DNA of 64,000 bases, from contig JAWKSZ010000005.1 of NCBI GenBank assembly GCA_041402045.1, positions 1 through 64,000 on the forward strand. Reading direction: 5' to 3'. This DNA comes from JAGQRJ01 sp041402045. Its GTDB lineage: Bacteria; Planctomycetota; J058. The notes below the pieces were generated by a model. The model was not told where the DNA came from. It did not search any database and was given only the letters and a program-made list of their open reading frames with translations. The translations under genes were made by a program, and so were the position numbers. Shown here in pieces: positions 43,875 through 51,955 of the stretch; the first letter of the stretch is position 1; every line of letters begins with the position of its first letter.

Positions 43875-44306
43875 CTACTGGAGCTTGCTCTCCAGGGTCT
43901 GGATCACACTCTTGACCGCCTGGTCGCCCATGATCCCGCCGCCGCAGTCGTGGAAGTTGACCGAGAGCCGGTGCTTCACCACGAGCGCGCCGTCGACGAA
44001 GTCGTAGTCGAGGGCGGAGCGCCCGGTCTCGAAGCGGATCGCCTTGACCTGCTCCAGGACCGCCTCCTTGTACATCGCGTCCTGGAACATTTCGGCCAGG
44101 GCGCGCTCCACGGGGCGGTAGTAGGCGTTGTAGAAGCAGGTCTTGAGCCGCTCGTCGTCCCAGTTCCAGCCGGCGATATCCTCCGGCAAGCAGCTGCCGT
44201 CGTACTGGATCTCGAAGGCGGTCTCGAGCTGCTGATTGAGCTGCTCGCCGAGGGCGGCGTTGTGGGCGTCCAGGGTGTGCTTGATCTTGCGGGTGGCCAG
44301 GCTCAT
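43875..44306 (-). CDS. Hypothetical protein, 143 aa
   Basis: ATG at 44306, chosen over an upstream in-frame start because GGAGGAAGAC immediately precedes it. The protein is soluble and helical with a few strands ('LATRKIKHTLDAHNAALGEQ', 'WNWDDERLKTCFYNAYYRPV', 'GALVVKHRLSVNFHDCGGGI'). Two cysteines and a His sit in 'NFHDCGGG'. No recognised family. Confidence 0.65.
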   Translation of the reverse strand: MSLATRKIKHTLDAHNAALGEQLNQQLETAFEIQYDGSCLPEDIAGWNWDDERLKTCFYNAYYRPVERALAEMFQDAMYKEAVLEQVKAIRFETGRSALDYDFVDGALVVKHRLSVNFHDCGGGIMGDQAVKSVIQTLESKLQ

Positions 44307-44483
44307 GTCTTCCTCCTCTGAGCGTTGTGGGCGAGGTTCGAAGCTGAACCTCGCCGCGTCCTTCCGCTCAGCCTCTAGGCAAGGCCTGAACCGGCGCAAC
44401 CCCTGCGGTCTCGGTGGGAGTGTGCACTTCGGGCCTCCAGCCGTGCCACCCGGCGAGCCGGGTCAGCGTCCAGCTTGGTCACC

Positions 44484-44581
44484 GAAAACCAGAGTGCACG
44501 ATTCTGAGCGGGCGAGAGTGGCTCCTCATATCGTCAGCGATCGGCGCTCGCTCGCCCGCTCAGGATCGTGACTCTGGTTTC
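44484..44581. repeat. Large imperfect inverted repeat
   Basis: Left arm 44484-44516 and right arm 44551-44581 pair over about 30 bases with a few mismatches around a 34-base loop. Together with the next hairpin this fills most of the 400-base gap 44307-44714, where no gene is visible. Confidence 0.65.
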
Positions 44582-44661
44582 TAGTAGAGGCTTCGCTGGG
44601 TCGTGACGTGTCCTGCAGCCGAGTCTCCCGAACGCCAGCGCTCAGGCAGAGCTTCCAGTAG

Positions 44662-44738
44662 CTAAACGGAAGCGATTCGGTGGGAGGTCAGCACGTGGTC
44701 TCAGTGCTGACCACTCAGAATCGCGCACGTCCGTTTAG
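44662..44738 (-). terminator. Inverted repeat overlapping the end of the 211-aa gene
   Basis: 44662-44694 pairs imperfectly with 44704-44738; the innermost nine bases and the outermost nine are perfect. It overlaps the last codons of the gene at 44715-45350, as a terminator or mRNA stabiliser would. Confidence 0.45.
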
Positions 44739-45350
44739 GTGACGTGAGACGACGTCGCGCAGGAGCGCCGCCTCGACCGTCGGCTCCCCCACCGCCCGCG
44801 CGGCGAAGACCACCGCGCACTGGGCGTGCACGCGGAAGAGCTGGGGGTGCTGGGTGCTGCGCCCGGCCTCGAACGCCGCCTGCAGCGCCCAGCGCGCGGC
44901 GGGGGCGTCGGGCGGGTAGGCCGGCTGACCCATGACCAGCGGCGTCGCGGGGTCGAGCCGGCGCAGCTGGTCGTCGACGCCGTCCTGTGCGTCGCCGTCG
45001 TCCAGGTCGAGGAGCAGGTCCCCGAGGGCGTAGAGCAGGCGCCCGACCGCCGCGGCGTCCGCGGGGTCACAGGCCGGCGCCGCCGCCCGCGCCGCGCACA
45101 GGGCGAGGCGCACGCAGTCGCTCAGCGGGCTGGCCCCGAGGTAGGCGTCGGCGCGCTCGGCCAGGTCCCCGGTCGGCGTCGGGAGGTCGAGGGCGTGGGC
45201 CGCCGGGGCGTAGCCCAGGGCCGCGACCCGGCGCAGCGCCGCGGGCTCGAGCTCGCCCAGCCGCTGCCGCTGCCGGAGCAGCGCGGCCAGGGCCGCCTCG
45301 TCGCTGGCGGCGGCGCCGCGGGCCGCCTGACGCAGGGCCTCGTCGCTCAC
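44715..45350 (-). CDS. Hypothetical helical protein, 211 aa
   Basis: GTG at 45350, two bases after the upstream stop. Ala/Leu/Asp-rich and all-helical, with TPR- or HEAT-like periodicity ('AALRRVAALGYAPAAHALDL', 'ADAAAVGRLLYALGDLLLDL', 'EAALLRDVVSRHL'). No signal or membrane segment. No family recognised. Coupled to the membrane protein upstream, so likely its cytoplasmic partner. Confidence 0.6.
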   Translation of the reverse strand: MSDEALRQAARGAAASDEAALAALLRQRQRLGELEPAALRRVAALGYAPAAHALDLPTPTGDLAERADAYLGASPLSDCVRLALCAARAAAPACDPADAAAVGRLLYALGDLLLDLDDGDAQDGVDDQLRRLDPATPLVMGQPAYPPDAPAARWALQAAFEAGRSTQHPQLFRVHAQCAVVFAARAVGEPTVEAALLRDVVSRHLNGRARF

Positions 45351-45352
45351 CG

Positions 45353-46687
45353 TCAGTCCTTGGAGATCTTGGCCAGCTCGACGGTCTGCACCGCCCCGAT
45401 CTCGCCCTGGGCAATCGCGTAGACCACGACCTCGTCGGGGTGCTCTTCGATCAGGATCCCCAGGAGGTGCGCGTCGACCCAGAGCTTGATGTCCGGGAGG
45501 TGGATCGGGGTCTTGCGCGTGTCGTGAATGTCGAAGATCCCCGCGCTCTCGGTGGTCACCGGGCCGAACTGGAGCTTCCAGAGCGAGGCCTCGTGGATCA
45601 GGTCCACGGTGAAGTCGTCGAGGAAGCGGATCTCCACCGACTCCCCGGGGTTCTCTCCGGGCACCCGGCACAAGGTGCCCTCCTCGCCGCGCACCCGGCG
45701 GATCTCCACGGACAGGTGCCCGTTCCCGTCGGAGCGCACCGACTCGAACTGCTCGAAGATCGGCATGAGCACGGTGCGCGCCTCGGGGGGCAGGAGCAGG
45801 TCCAAGGAGCCGCGCAGGCCCTCGCCGGTCACCGAGACCTCCCCCAGGCGCTCGAGCAGCTCGCAGGTGAGCAGGATCCCCGGCTTCTCGGCCTTGCGGA
45901 TCCGCTCGGTGCGCGCGCGGAGCTCCTCCTGGCTGAGCAGGGTCTCGTGGTCGGTGGTGAGGAAGTAGGCGCTGGCGCTGTCCTGGGACCAGGTGCGGTC
46001 GAGGGCCACCGCGAACTGCTCGTCCTGGATCTCGCTCGGGCGCAGCACGCACAGCGCGATCATGCCCGCGCCGAGGACCCCCGACACGATCCGCCCGGGG
46101 TTGCTGAGGAACACCGCCCCCAGCGCCGCCAGCCCGCCCGCCACGGCGTAGGCCTCGAGCCACACCTCGGCCTGCCCCGGGCGGAACGCCGCGGCGCCGC
46201 TGACCCCGGTCCCGAGCACGCCGCCCAGGGTCATGACCCCCAGCAGGCGCAGGGTGCTGCGCCCGGCCTCGCGGCCGTCGCAGTCGAGGGTCCGCACCCG
46301 CAGCTCGCTGGGCACCACGGCGGCGATCAGGGCGCCCGGGATCAGGGTGCACACCGTGGTCGCGATCACCGGGGCGAACACGCCGTTGTCGTCCACGTGC
46401 AGCGCCCAGCGGCACACCTCGGGCAGGGCGTAGGCCGCGAGGAACGCCCCCACGCCGCCGCCGACCGCGAGCCGGGCGGCGGAGCGCTCGGCGCTGGTGC
46501 GCCCCGCGGTCCAGGCGAACACGTCGCCCAGCCCGAAGCCCAGGGCCAGGGCCAGGAAGAACGAGGCGAACAGGCTCGCGCCGAGGAAGGAGCCCGAGCC
46601 GAAGAACGGCGTCGCGAGCAGCCCCACGTGCACGTAGAACGCGGCGAGGGCCACGCCCGCAGCGAAACACAAGAGCCGAGGTCCCAT
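45353..46687 (-). CDS. Polytopic membrane protein with soluble C-terminal domain
   Basis: 444 residues, ATG at 46687 directly after a good promoter (leaderless). About seven membrane helices fill residues 1-215 ('LLCFAAGVALAAFYVHVGLL', 'LFASFFLALALGFGLGDVFA', 'TLRLLGVMTLGGVLGTGVSG'). This layout resembles the membrane half of fused spermidine-synthase-like proteins, but no synthase domain follows. The C-terminal ~210 residues are soluble ('FAVALDRTWSQDSASAYFLT', 'GSLDLLLPPEARTVLMPIFE'), of unknown fold. Role unknown. Confidence 0.6.
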   Translation of the reverse strand: MGPRLLCFAAGVALAAFYVHVGLLATPFFGSGSFLGASLFASFFLALALGFGLGDVFAWTAGRTSAERSAARLAVGGGVGAFLAAYALPEVCRWALHVDDNGVFAPVIATTVCTLIPGALIAAVVPSELRVRTLDCDGREAGRSTLRLLGVMTLGGVLGTGVSGAAAFRPGQAEVWLEAYAVAGGLAALGAVFLSNPGRIVSGVLGAGMIALCVLRPSEIQDEQFAVALDRTWSQDSASAYFLTTDHETLLSQEELRARTERIRKAEKPGILLTCELLERLGEVSVTGEGLRGSLDLLLPPEARTVLMPIFEQFESVRSDGNGHLSVEIRRVRGEEGTLCRVPGENPGESVEIRFLDDFTVDLIHEASLWKLQFGPVTTESAGIFDIHDTRKTPIHLPDIKLWVDAHLLGILIEEHPDEVVVYAIAQGEIGAVQTVELAKISKD

Positions 46688-46692
46688 ACCCC

Positions 46693-46721
46693 TTTATGGT
46701 CGCTGCGAGCCGCCCTGTAAA
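46693..46721 (-). promoter_or_regulatory. Promoter of the membrane protein gene, leaderless layout
   Basis: On the minus strand TTTACA (46721-46716), 17 bases, CATAAA (46698-46693), then five bases to the ATG at 46687. Spacing is ideal and there is no room for a ribosome site. Confidence 0.55.
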
Positions 46722-46755
46722 GTCCGCCCGCAGGCCGAGCCCTCCCACACGGCAG

Positions 46756-46782
46756 CACGCACCAGCCGAGCTGGTGCGTGCG
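46756..46782 (-). terminator. 12-bp perfect hairpin after the STAS gene
   Basis: 46756-46767 and 46771-46782 are exact reverse complements with a three-base loop (cga). It lies downstream of the last gene of the rimO-to-STAS run and upstream of the next promoter. A strong candidate terminator despite lacking a clear T run. Confidence 0.65.
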
Positions 46783-46890
46783 GTTCGATCGCGAGTCCAG
46801 ATCCGTTCGAGGAGACGTCGTCGCCTGCGCCTGCAGTCGGAGCGCGCGCTCGGGGGCCTGGCCCCGAGAGGCGCGACCCTGGAAGGCCTG

Positions 46891-47238
46891 CTACGAGAAG
46901 CAGCCCTGCGCTTCCTCACGGGAGCTGGCGAACTGGAAGATCGCGGACAGGCCCAGGAGGTCGAACACCTCCTTGACCGGGGGGGAGGGCTTGAGGAACA
47001 CGATGTCCCCGCCGTTCTCCTTGGCGCGCCCGATCGCGCCCACGAACACACCGGCGCCGGCGGAGGAGATGTACTGCAGCTCCTCGAGCTTCACGATCAG
47101 GCGGAAGCAGTTCTGGCGGAACACCGAGTTGATCAGCTGTTCCATCTCCTCGAAGGTGTGGGCGTCGAGGAAGCCCTTGGCCTCGATGTAGCACACGCCC
47201 TCGGGCAAGGTCTCCTGGTTCAGCTTCAGGTCGGGCAC
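46891..47238 (-). CDS. STAS-domain anti-sigma factor antagonist
   Basis: 115 residues, ATG at 47238 after GAGGAGAAC. The SpoIIAA/RsbV fold is clear: 'GVCYIEAKGFLDAHTFEEME', 'FRLIVKLEELQYISSAGAGV' with the phospho-acceptor Ser in 'ISSAGAG', and 'GGDIVFLKPSPPVKEVFDLL'. When dephosphorylated by the upstream SpoIIE-type phosphatase it should bind the RsbW-like kinase encoded just upstream. Last gene of the module. Confidence 0.9.
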   Translation of the reverse strand: MPDLKLNQETLPEGVCYIEAKGFLDAHTFEEMEQLINSVFRQNCFRLIVKLEELQYISSAGAGVFVGAIGRAKENGGDIVFLKPSPPVKEVFDLLGLSAIFQFASSREEAQGCFS

Positions 47239-47260
47239 GGTCGTTCTCCTCTGTCTCGGT

Positions 47261-47719
47261 CTACTCGGTCTCGGACTGGGTTTGAGGCTCGGGCTCGGGG
47301 AGGCGCTTGATCATGACGAGCTCGTTCACGCAGTGCTGTGCGTCCTGGGTGAACTTGACCTCGTCCATGATCTGCCGCATGAGGAACATGCCGAGTCCCC
47401 CCTTGAGGCCCTTGCGAATGTGTTCGTGAATGTCGACCTCGGAGCTCAGCCGGTCCCCCGGCTCGAACTTCACCCCGTGGTCGCGGATCACCACCTGGAT
47501 CCGGTCGGGGTCGAGCTCGAACTCGATTTGGATCTCGCCCTGGTCGCCGTCGTAGGCGTGCTCGACCACGTTGGCCAGCGCCTCGTCCACGGCGACCACG
47601 ATCTTGTTGCGCCAGGTCGGGTCGAAGCTCGAGTCGTCCAGGAGCTCTATGACCACCCCGCGCACGGCGCTCAGGTGGGAGCTGTCGTTGGGGATCGAGA
47701 CGCTGCGCCGGACGGTCAC
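47261..47719 (-). CDS. Anti-sigma regulatory kinase (RsbW/SpoIIAB-like)
   Basis: 152 residues from GTG at 47719, overlapping the phosphatase stop by GTGA. HATPase_c_2 motifs: N-box 'VAVDEALANVVEHAYDG', G1-like 'IQVVIRDHGVKF' and G2 'HIRKGLKGGLGMFLMRQIMD'. It probably phosphorylates the STAS protein and sequesters a sigma factor or other partner; no sigma gene is adjacent, so the target is elsewhere or the system acts on something else. A Pro/Gln/Glu tail is unusual. Confidence 0.9.
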   Translation of the reverse strand: MTVRRSVSIPNDSSHLSAVRGVVIELLDDSSFDPTWRNKIVVAVDEALANVVEHAYDGDQGEIQIEFELDPDRIQVVIRDHGVKFEPGDRLSSEVDIHEHIRKGLKGGLGMFLMRQIMDEVKFTQDAQHCVNELVMIKRLPEPEPQTQSETE

Positions 47720-49755
47720 GCGCTCTCCGTCACGGCCAGGGTCGTGATCGTGATGTCGTCGGACTGCTCGGCGTCGCCGCGGTGGTCGTCGAGGGCCTTG
47801 ACGATCGCCTGCACGAACTGGTCGGAGGGCTTGCGCGCGTGCTCACGCACGAGCGAGTAGAAGCGGTCGTCGCCGAACTCCTCGCTCGCGTTGTTCATGG
47901 CTTCGTTCACGCCGTCGGTGTAGGTCACGATGCGATCGCCCGGGTGCAACTGAACTTCGACCTCCTGGATATGGTTGTCGAAGATCGTGCCCTTGTCGAA
48001 CCCCAGCGCAATTCCCTTGGGCTTGATCAGCTCGTTCTCCCCGGTCTTGGCCCGATACAGGACCACCGGGTTGTGCCCCGCGCTCGCCACCTTGAGCACG
48101 CGGGTCTTCACGTTGAGCACCATGTAGGCCGCGGTCACGAACATGCCGCGGCGAATGTCCTTGGCCAGGATCCGGTTGACCTTCTTGAAGGTGTCGGCGG
48201 GGGAGACGTTGCGCACCGAGGCCAGACGCACCAGCGAGCGCGCCATGGTCATGACCATGGCGCCAGGGACGCCCTTGCCCGCGACGTCGGCCACGATGAT
48301 CCCCAGGTGGGTCTGGTCGATCACGATGAAGTCGTAGTAGTCGCCGCCGACTTCCTTGGCCGAGTTGTAGTGGCTGTGAATGTCGATCCCGGGGATCTGG
48401 GGGATCCGCTCGGGGAGCAGCTTCTCCTGGATCTCCTTGGCGATGTTCAGCTCGCGCTCGAAGGACTTCTGGGCGACGGCGTTGGACTGGGCCACCCCCA
48501 GGTTGCGCACCATGATGTTGAACACGTGGGCCAGGGCGCCGACCTCGTCGCTGGAGGTGACGTGGCTCTGGTGAGCCAGGTCGCCCGCGGCGATCTGCTC
48601 CACGTCGCCGGTGATCTGGCGCAGGGGGCCGGTGAGCACCCAGGCGATCATGGCGATCAGGAACACGCCGCCCACGACCCCGAAGCCCGTGACCCACAGG
48701 ATCCGCGAGCGGAGGCTGGCCTGGAGCTCCTCGAGGGAGGCGGCGTTGACGAACACCGAGACCCAGGGCGGCTTCTTACGGTTGGCCTCCCACAGCTCGG
48801 AGGGGCGCGGGGCGGGGTTGTCGTAGCCCCACTGCTGCCACTCCTTGGGGTCCTCGAGGGTCTCCCCCGTGAGCTCCTGGAGCTTGGCCACCGCCTCGCT
48901 GATCGCCTTCTCGTCGTCGTCGATCACGTGGTCGTTGAGCTGGGCGAGGATCTGCGCAATCTCCTGCTGCTTGTCCTGGCGCAGGTCGATCCGCTTGTCG
49001 TAGCGCCGCACGAGGCCGCTCGGGGTCTCGCCCTCGAAGATCAAGAGCCCCTGCTCGGCGTCGCCGCCGATCTTCTCCTGGGAGATCGCCACGCCGCCGA
49101 CGGGGTAGCTGGCGACGAAGCTCTGCTCGTTGGGCTTGTCGGGCTCGTACTCCACGAGCACCGCGGCCACGATCAGGTCCTGGGACTCGACCAGGTCCTT
49201 GAGCCGCGCGTTCCAGGTCTGGATCAGCTTCTCCCGCTCGGGGGGCTCGACCCACACCTCCTTGGTCACGCTCTTGCCGTCGGCGCCGTCCACGGTGACG
49301 TCGACCTTGATGTCGCGGACCCACCACAGGCTGGGGTCGATCGCCTTCTCCAGGGCGGTGGCCATGGCGACGCCCTGGGAGTTGATCTGCGCGTCCATTT
49401 GCTGGCTGGCGATCGAGGCGGTGAGGTAGCCCTGGAAGATCATGAACCCGGCCACGACCAGGGCCGAGACCGCGCCGAGCTTGACCGCGATCGAGATCCC
49501 GCGGTTGAACGGGGTGATCGGCTCGAGCTGCTGCTGCTCGATCTTCTTCTTCTTGCCGCTGCCGCCCTTGGGCCCGCGCTTGTGCCGCCCGGTCTTCACG
49601 GGGCGGGTCTTGCCGGTCACCGACGGGCTGCGCCCGGTCTTGCTGCCCTTGACCTTGGTCCGGGCGGAGTCCTTGCGCGGGAGGTCGCCGTCGGGCTTGC
49701 TGCTCTTGACCCGCTTCGAGACGCGGGCCGTTGGTTCGCCGGCGCGCTCGCTCAC
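47716..49755 (-). CDS. Membrane PP2C phosphatase (SpoIIE/RsbU-like) with HAMP
   Basis: 679 residues from GTG at 49755; AAGGAG lies in the end of pgsA. A 72-residue Lys/Arg/Ser-rich cytoplasmic tail precedes TM1 (86-112), then an extracytoplasmic sensor region of ~235 residues, TM2 (~350-372), a HAMP domain ('GPLRQITGDVEQIAAGDLAH'), a coiled-coil link ('SFERELNIAKEIQEKLLPE') and the SpoIIE domain with 'EVGGDYYDF', 'IIVADVAGKGVPGAMVM' and 'VTYTDGVNEAMN', whose acidic residues bind metals. It should dephosphorylate the STAS protein in response to an envelope signal. The basic tail is odd and might bind nucleic acid or membrane. Confidence 0.92.
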   Translation of the reverse strand: MSERAGEPTARVSKRVKSSKPDGDLPRKDSARTKVKGSKTGRSPSVTGKTRPVKTGRHKRGPKGGSGKKKKIEQQQLEPITPFNRGISIAVKLGAVSALVVAGFMIFQGYLTASIASQQMDAQINSQGVAMATALEKAIDPSLWWVRDIKVDVTVDGADGKSVTKEVWVEPPEREKLIQTWNARLKDLVESQDLIVAAVLVEYEPDKPNEQSFVASYPVGGVAISQEKIGGDAEQGLLIFEGETPSGLVRRYDKRIDLRQDKQQEIAQILAQLNDHVIDDDEKAISEAVAKLQELTGETLEDPKEWQQWGYDNPAPRPSELWEANRKKPPWVSVFVNAASLEELQASLRSRILWVTGFGVVGGVFLIAMIAWVLTGPLRQITGDVEQIAAGDLAHQSHVTSSDEVGALAHVFNIMVRNLGVAQSNAVAQKSFERELNIAKEIQEKLLPERIPQIPGIDIHSHYNSAKEVGGDYYDFIVIDQTHLGIIVADVAGKGVPGAMVMTMARSLVRLASVRNVSPADTFKKVNRILAKDIRRGMFVTAAYMVLNVKTRVLKVASAGHNPVVLYRAKTGENELIKPKGIALGFDKGTIFDNHIQEVEVQLHPGDRIVTYTDGVNEAMNNASEEFGDDRFYSLVREHARKPSDQFVQAIVKALDDHRGDAEQSDDITITTLAVTESA

Positions 49756-49759
49756 AGGC

Positions 49760-50362
49760 TCACGCTCCTTCGGCGGGGGCTTGGGAGAGCTCGCGGTACG
49801 CGTGCTGCACGTAGTGCAGCCCCGAGATCACGCAGGCGGCGACCACCGCGTACTGCGCCAGCCGGTTGATCGTGGGGGCCCAGGGCTCCTGCGGCCAGTT
49901 GGCGACCATGGCCAGCAGCCAGGTCAAGCACGCGCTCTGGGCGAACATCTTGGCCTTGCCGCTCCACATGGCGGGGAAGGCTACCCCGCAGCTCTCGGCG
50001 TAGCCGCGCAGCCCGTCCACCAGGAGCTCGCGAGCCAAGACCGTCACGACCACCCAGGGGGCGACGAGGGACCCATCGATCGGTATGAGAAACACGAAGG
50101 TTCCGCACACGATTACCTTGTCTGCGAAGGGATCGACGATCCGCCCAAACACGGTGGCCTGGCCCCACTTGCGCGCCAGGTAGCCGTCCAAAACGTCCGT
50201 AAGACCTGCGGTTACGAAAATACCAAGGCTTACGTTGAGCCACAAGCGGGCGTTGGGCAGCAGCCCGCGCTGGACGAGGCCCAGGAGCGCGAACAGCACG
50301 ATCGCCATGACCACCCGCGAGAGGGTGAGGGCGTTGGGCAGGTTGCGCGCCGAGCCCGCCAC
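49760..50362 (-). CDS. pgsA: CDP-diacylglycerol-glycerol-3-phosphate 3-phosphatidyltransferase
   Basis: 200 residues from GTG at 50362, immediately after the rimO stop. The CDP-alcohol phosphotransferase motif is intact: D59-G60-x2-A63-R64-x8-G73-x3-D77-x3-D81 in 'DGYLARKWGQATVFGRIVDP'. The start 'LPNALTLSRVVMAIVL' is typical of PgsA. It makes phosphatidylglycerol-phosphate in the inner membrane. Neighbouring rimO and pgsA is a common pairing in bacteria. Confidence 0.9.
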   Translation of the reverse strand: MAGSARNLPNALTLSRVVMAIVLFALLGLVQRGLLPNARLWLNVSLGIFVTAGLTDVLDGYLARKWGQATVFGRIVDPFADKVIVCGTFVFLIPIDGSLVAPWVVVTVLARELLVDGLRGYAESCGVAFPAMWSGKAKMFAQSACLTWLLAMVANWPQEPWAPTINRLAQYAVVAACVISGLHYVQHAYRELSQAPAEGA

Positions 50363-51763
50363 TCAGTCCTGAGGCAGCTCGGCGTGGACGTCGTAGCCGT
50401 CGGCGCGCACGACCTCGACCTCGACCAGGGCCCCCGGCGGCAGGCCCTGGGCGTCGTGAATGAAGACCAGGGGGTCGATCTCCGGGGCGTCGTAGGGCGA
50501 GCGCGCGAGCACGAGCCCCTCCTCGTCCTCGCCCTCGACCAGGACGAGCAGCCGCTGCCCGACCAGGGACTCCGCGTGGGCGAAGGCGATCGGCTGCTGG
50601 GCGGTCATGATCCGGTCCAGGCGCTCCTGCTTGACCTCGGCGGGCACGTCGTCCTCGAAGCGCTCGCCGGCGGGGGTGCTCGGCTCGTGGGAGTAGGGGA
50701 AGGCGCCCAGGCGCTCGAAGCGGAACTCGTCCACGAAGTCGAGCAGCTCCTGGAACTGGGCCTCGGTCTCGCCGGGGAAGCCGACGATGAACGTGGTGCG
50801 CAGCACGAGGTCGGGGATCCGCGCGCGCAGCTTGCGCAGGAGCTCGACGGTCTCCTCGCGGGTGTGGCGCCGGCCCATGCGCTTGAGCACCGGGGTGCTT
50901 ATGTGCTGGATCGGCATGTCGAGGTAGGGCACGACCTTGGGCAGGGTGGCCATGGCGTCGAGCATGGCGTCGGAGACGTGGCCGGGATACGCGTAGAGCA
51001 GGCGGATCCAGGCCAGGCCCTCGAGCTCGCTGAGCTCGGCCAGGAGCGACTCCAGCCCGGGCTTGCCCGGGAGGTCGTGGCCCCAGTCGGTGGTGTCCTG
51101 GCTGATGATGTTCAGCTCGCAGGCGCCGGCCTCGACCAGCTCGCGGGCCTCGGCCAGCACCGCCTCGCGGGTCTTGCTGCGGAACAGCCCGCGGAAGGTC
51201 GGGATCGAGCAGAACGTGCAGGCGTTGCTGCAGCCCTCGGAGACCTGGAGGTAGGCGTAGTGCGGGGGCGTGATCCGCAGGCGGCCGGTCTGGGCCTCGA
51301 CGGGGAAGCTGGGGTCCTCGGCGACGAGGGTCCGCCAGGGCGCCTGGACGGCCTCCGCCGCGGACCGCGCGTCGAGCACGCCGCGCATGACCTCGCCGAT
51401 CCGGTCGTACTCGGCCATGCCCAGCACGGCGTCCACGTCGGGCTCCTGGCGCCGCAGCTCCTCGCCCCAACGCTGGGCGAGGCAGCCAGTGACGACCACG
51501 CCCTTGATCTTGCCCTCGCGCTTCCAGCCCTCGACCTCGCGGATCACGGCCAGGGACTCCTCGCGGGCCTGGTCCAGGAACGCGCAGGTGTTGACCACGA
51601 CGACGTCGGCGTCGCTGGGGTCGGCGCACACCACGTGGTCCTGGGCGATCCGCCCGAGGAGCACCTCGGTGTCCACGGTGTTCTTGGGGCAGCCGAGGCT
51701 GATGATCCCGACCCGCGCAGGGGGCGCACCGGGGACCTCGGAGACGGGGAGTGGTTTGGGCAT
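50363..51763 (-). CDS. rimO: Ribosomal protein S12 methylthiotransferase RimO
   Basis: 466 residues, ATG at 51763. The UPF0004 domain has C25, C60 and C94 ('SLGCPKNTVDTE', 'NTCAFLDQAREES', 'TGCLAQRWGEEL'). The radical SAM domain has C178-x3-C182-x2-C185 ('VSEGCSNACTFCSIPTFRG') and ends in a TRAM domain. It methylthiolates an aspartate of ribosomal protein S12 using two iron-sulfur clusters. The RimO-like 'SLGCPKN' and the lack of MiaB signatures favour RimO. It heads the run continuing to pgsA and the phosphatase. Confidence 0.93.
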   Translation of the reverse strand: MPKPLPVSEVPGAPPARVGIISLGCPKNTVDTEVLLGRIAQDHVVCADPSDADVVVVNTCAFLDQAREESLAVIREVEGWKREGKIKGVVVTGCLAQRWGEELRRQEPDVDAVLGMAEYDRIGEVMRGVLDARSAAEAVQAPWRTLVAEDPSFPVEAQTGRLRITPPHYAYLQVSEGCSNACTFCSIPTFRGLFRSKTREAVLAEARELVEAGACELNIISQDTTDWGHDLPGKPGLESLLAELSELEGLAWIRLLYAYPGHVSDAMLDAMATLPKVVPYLDMPIQHISTPVLKRMGRRHTREETVELLRKLRARIPDLVLRTTFIVGFPGETEAQFQELLDFVDEFRFERLGAFPYSHEPSTPAGERFEDDVPAEVKQERLDRIMTAQQPIAFAHAESLVGQRLLVLVEGEDEEGLVLARSPYDAPEIDPLVFIHDAQGLPPGALVEVEVVRADGYDVHAELPQD

Positions 51764-51955
51764 GGGTCTGGCCGGGGATCTTACCTTTTTGGACGGTCGC
51801 TCGGCCCGCGCCGGCGCCTGCCCCAGGGTAGCCCCTCGGTCGCTCCGCGCCTCCCTGGGCGCGCAGGAGATCCTCGCCTCTGAAACGACTTAGCTCCGCA
51901 GGAAGGGGGCAAAGCTGAGCCGGACTACGTCCGATAAGTGCGAAGGAGCTTGTCT

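Noticed and set aside
45353..46687. Spermidine synthase
   Set aside because: The membrane half recalls fused synthase-like proteins, but no SAM-binding or PABS motif is found in the soluble half.
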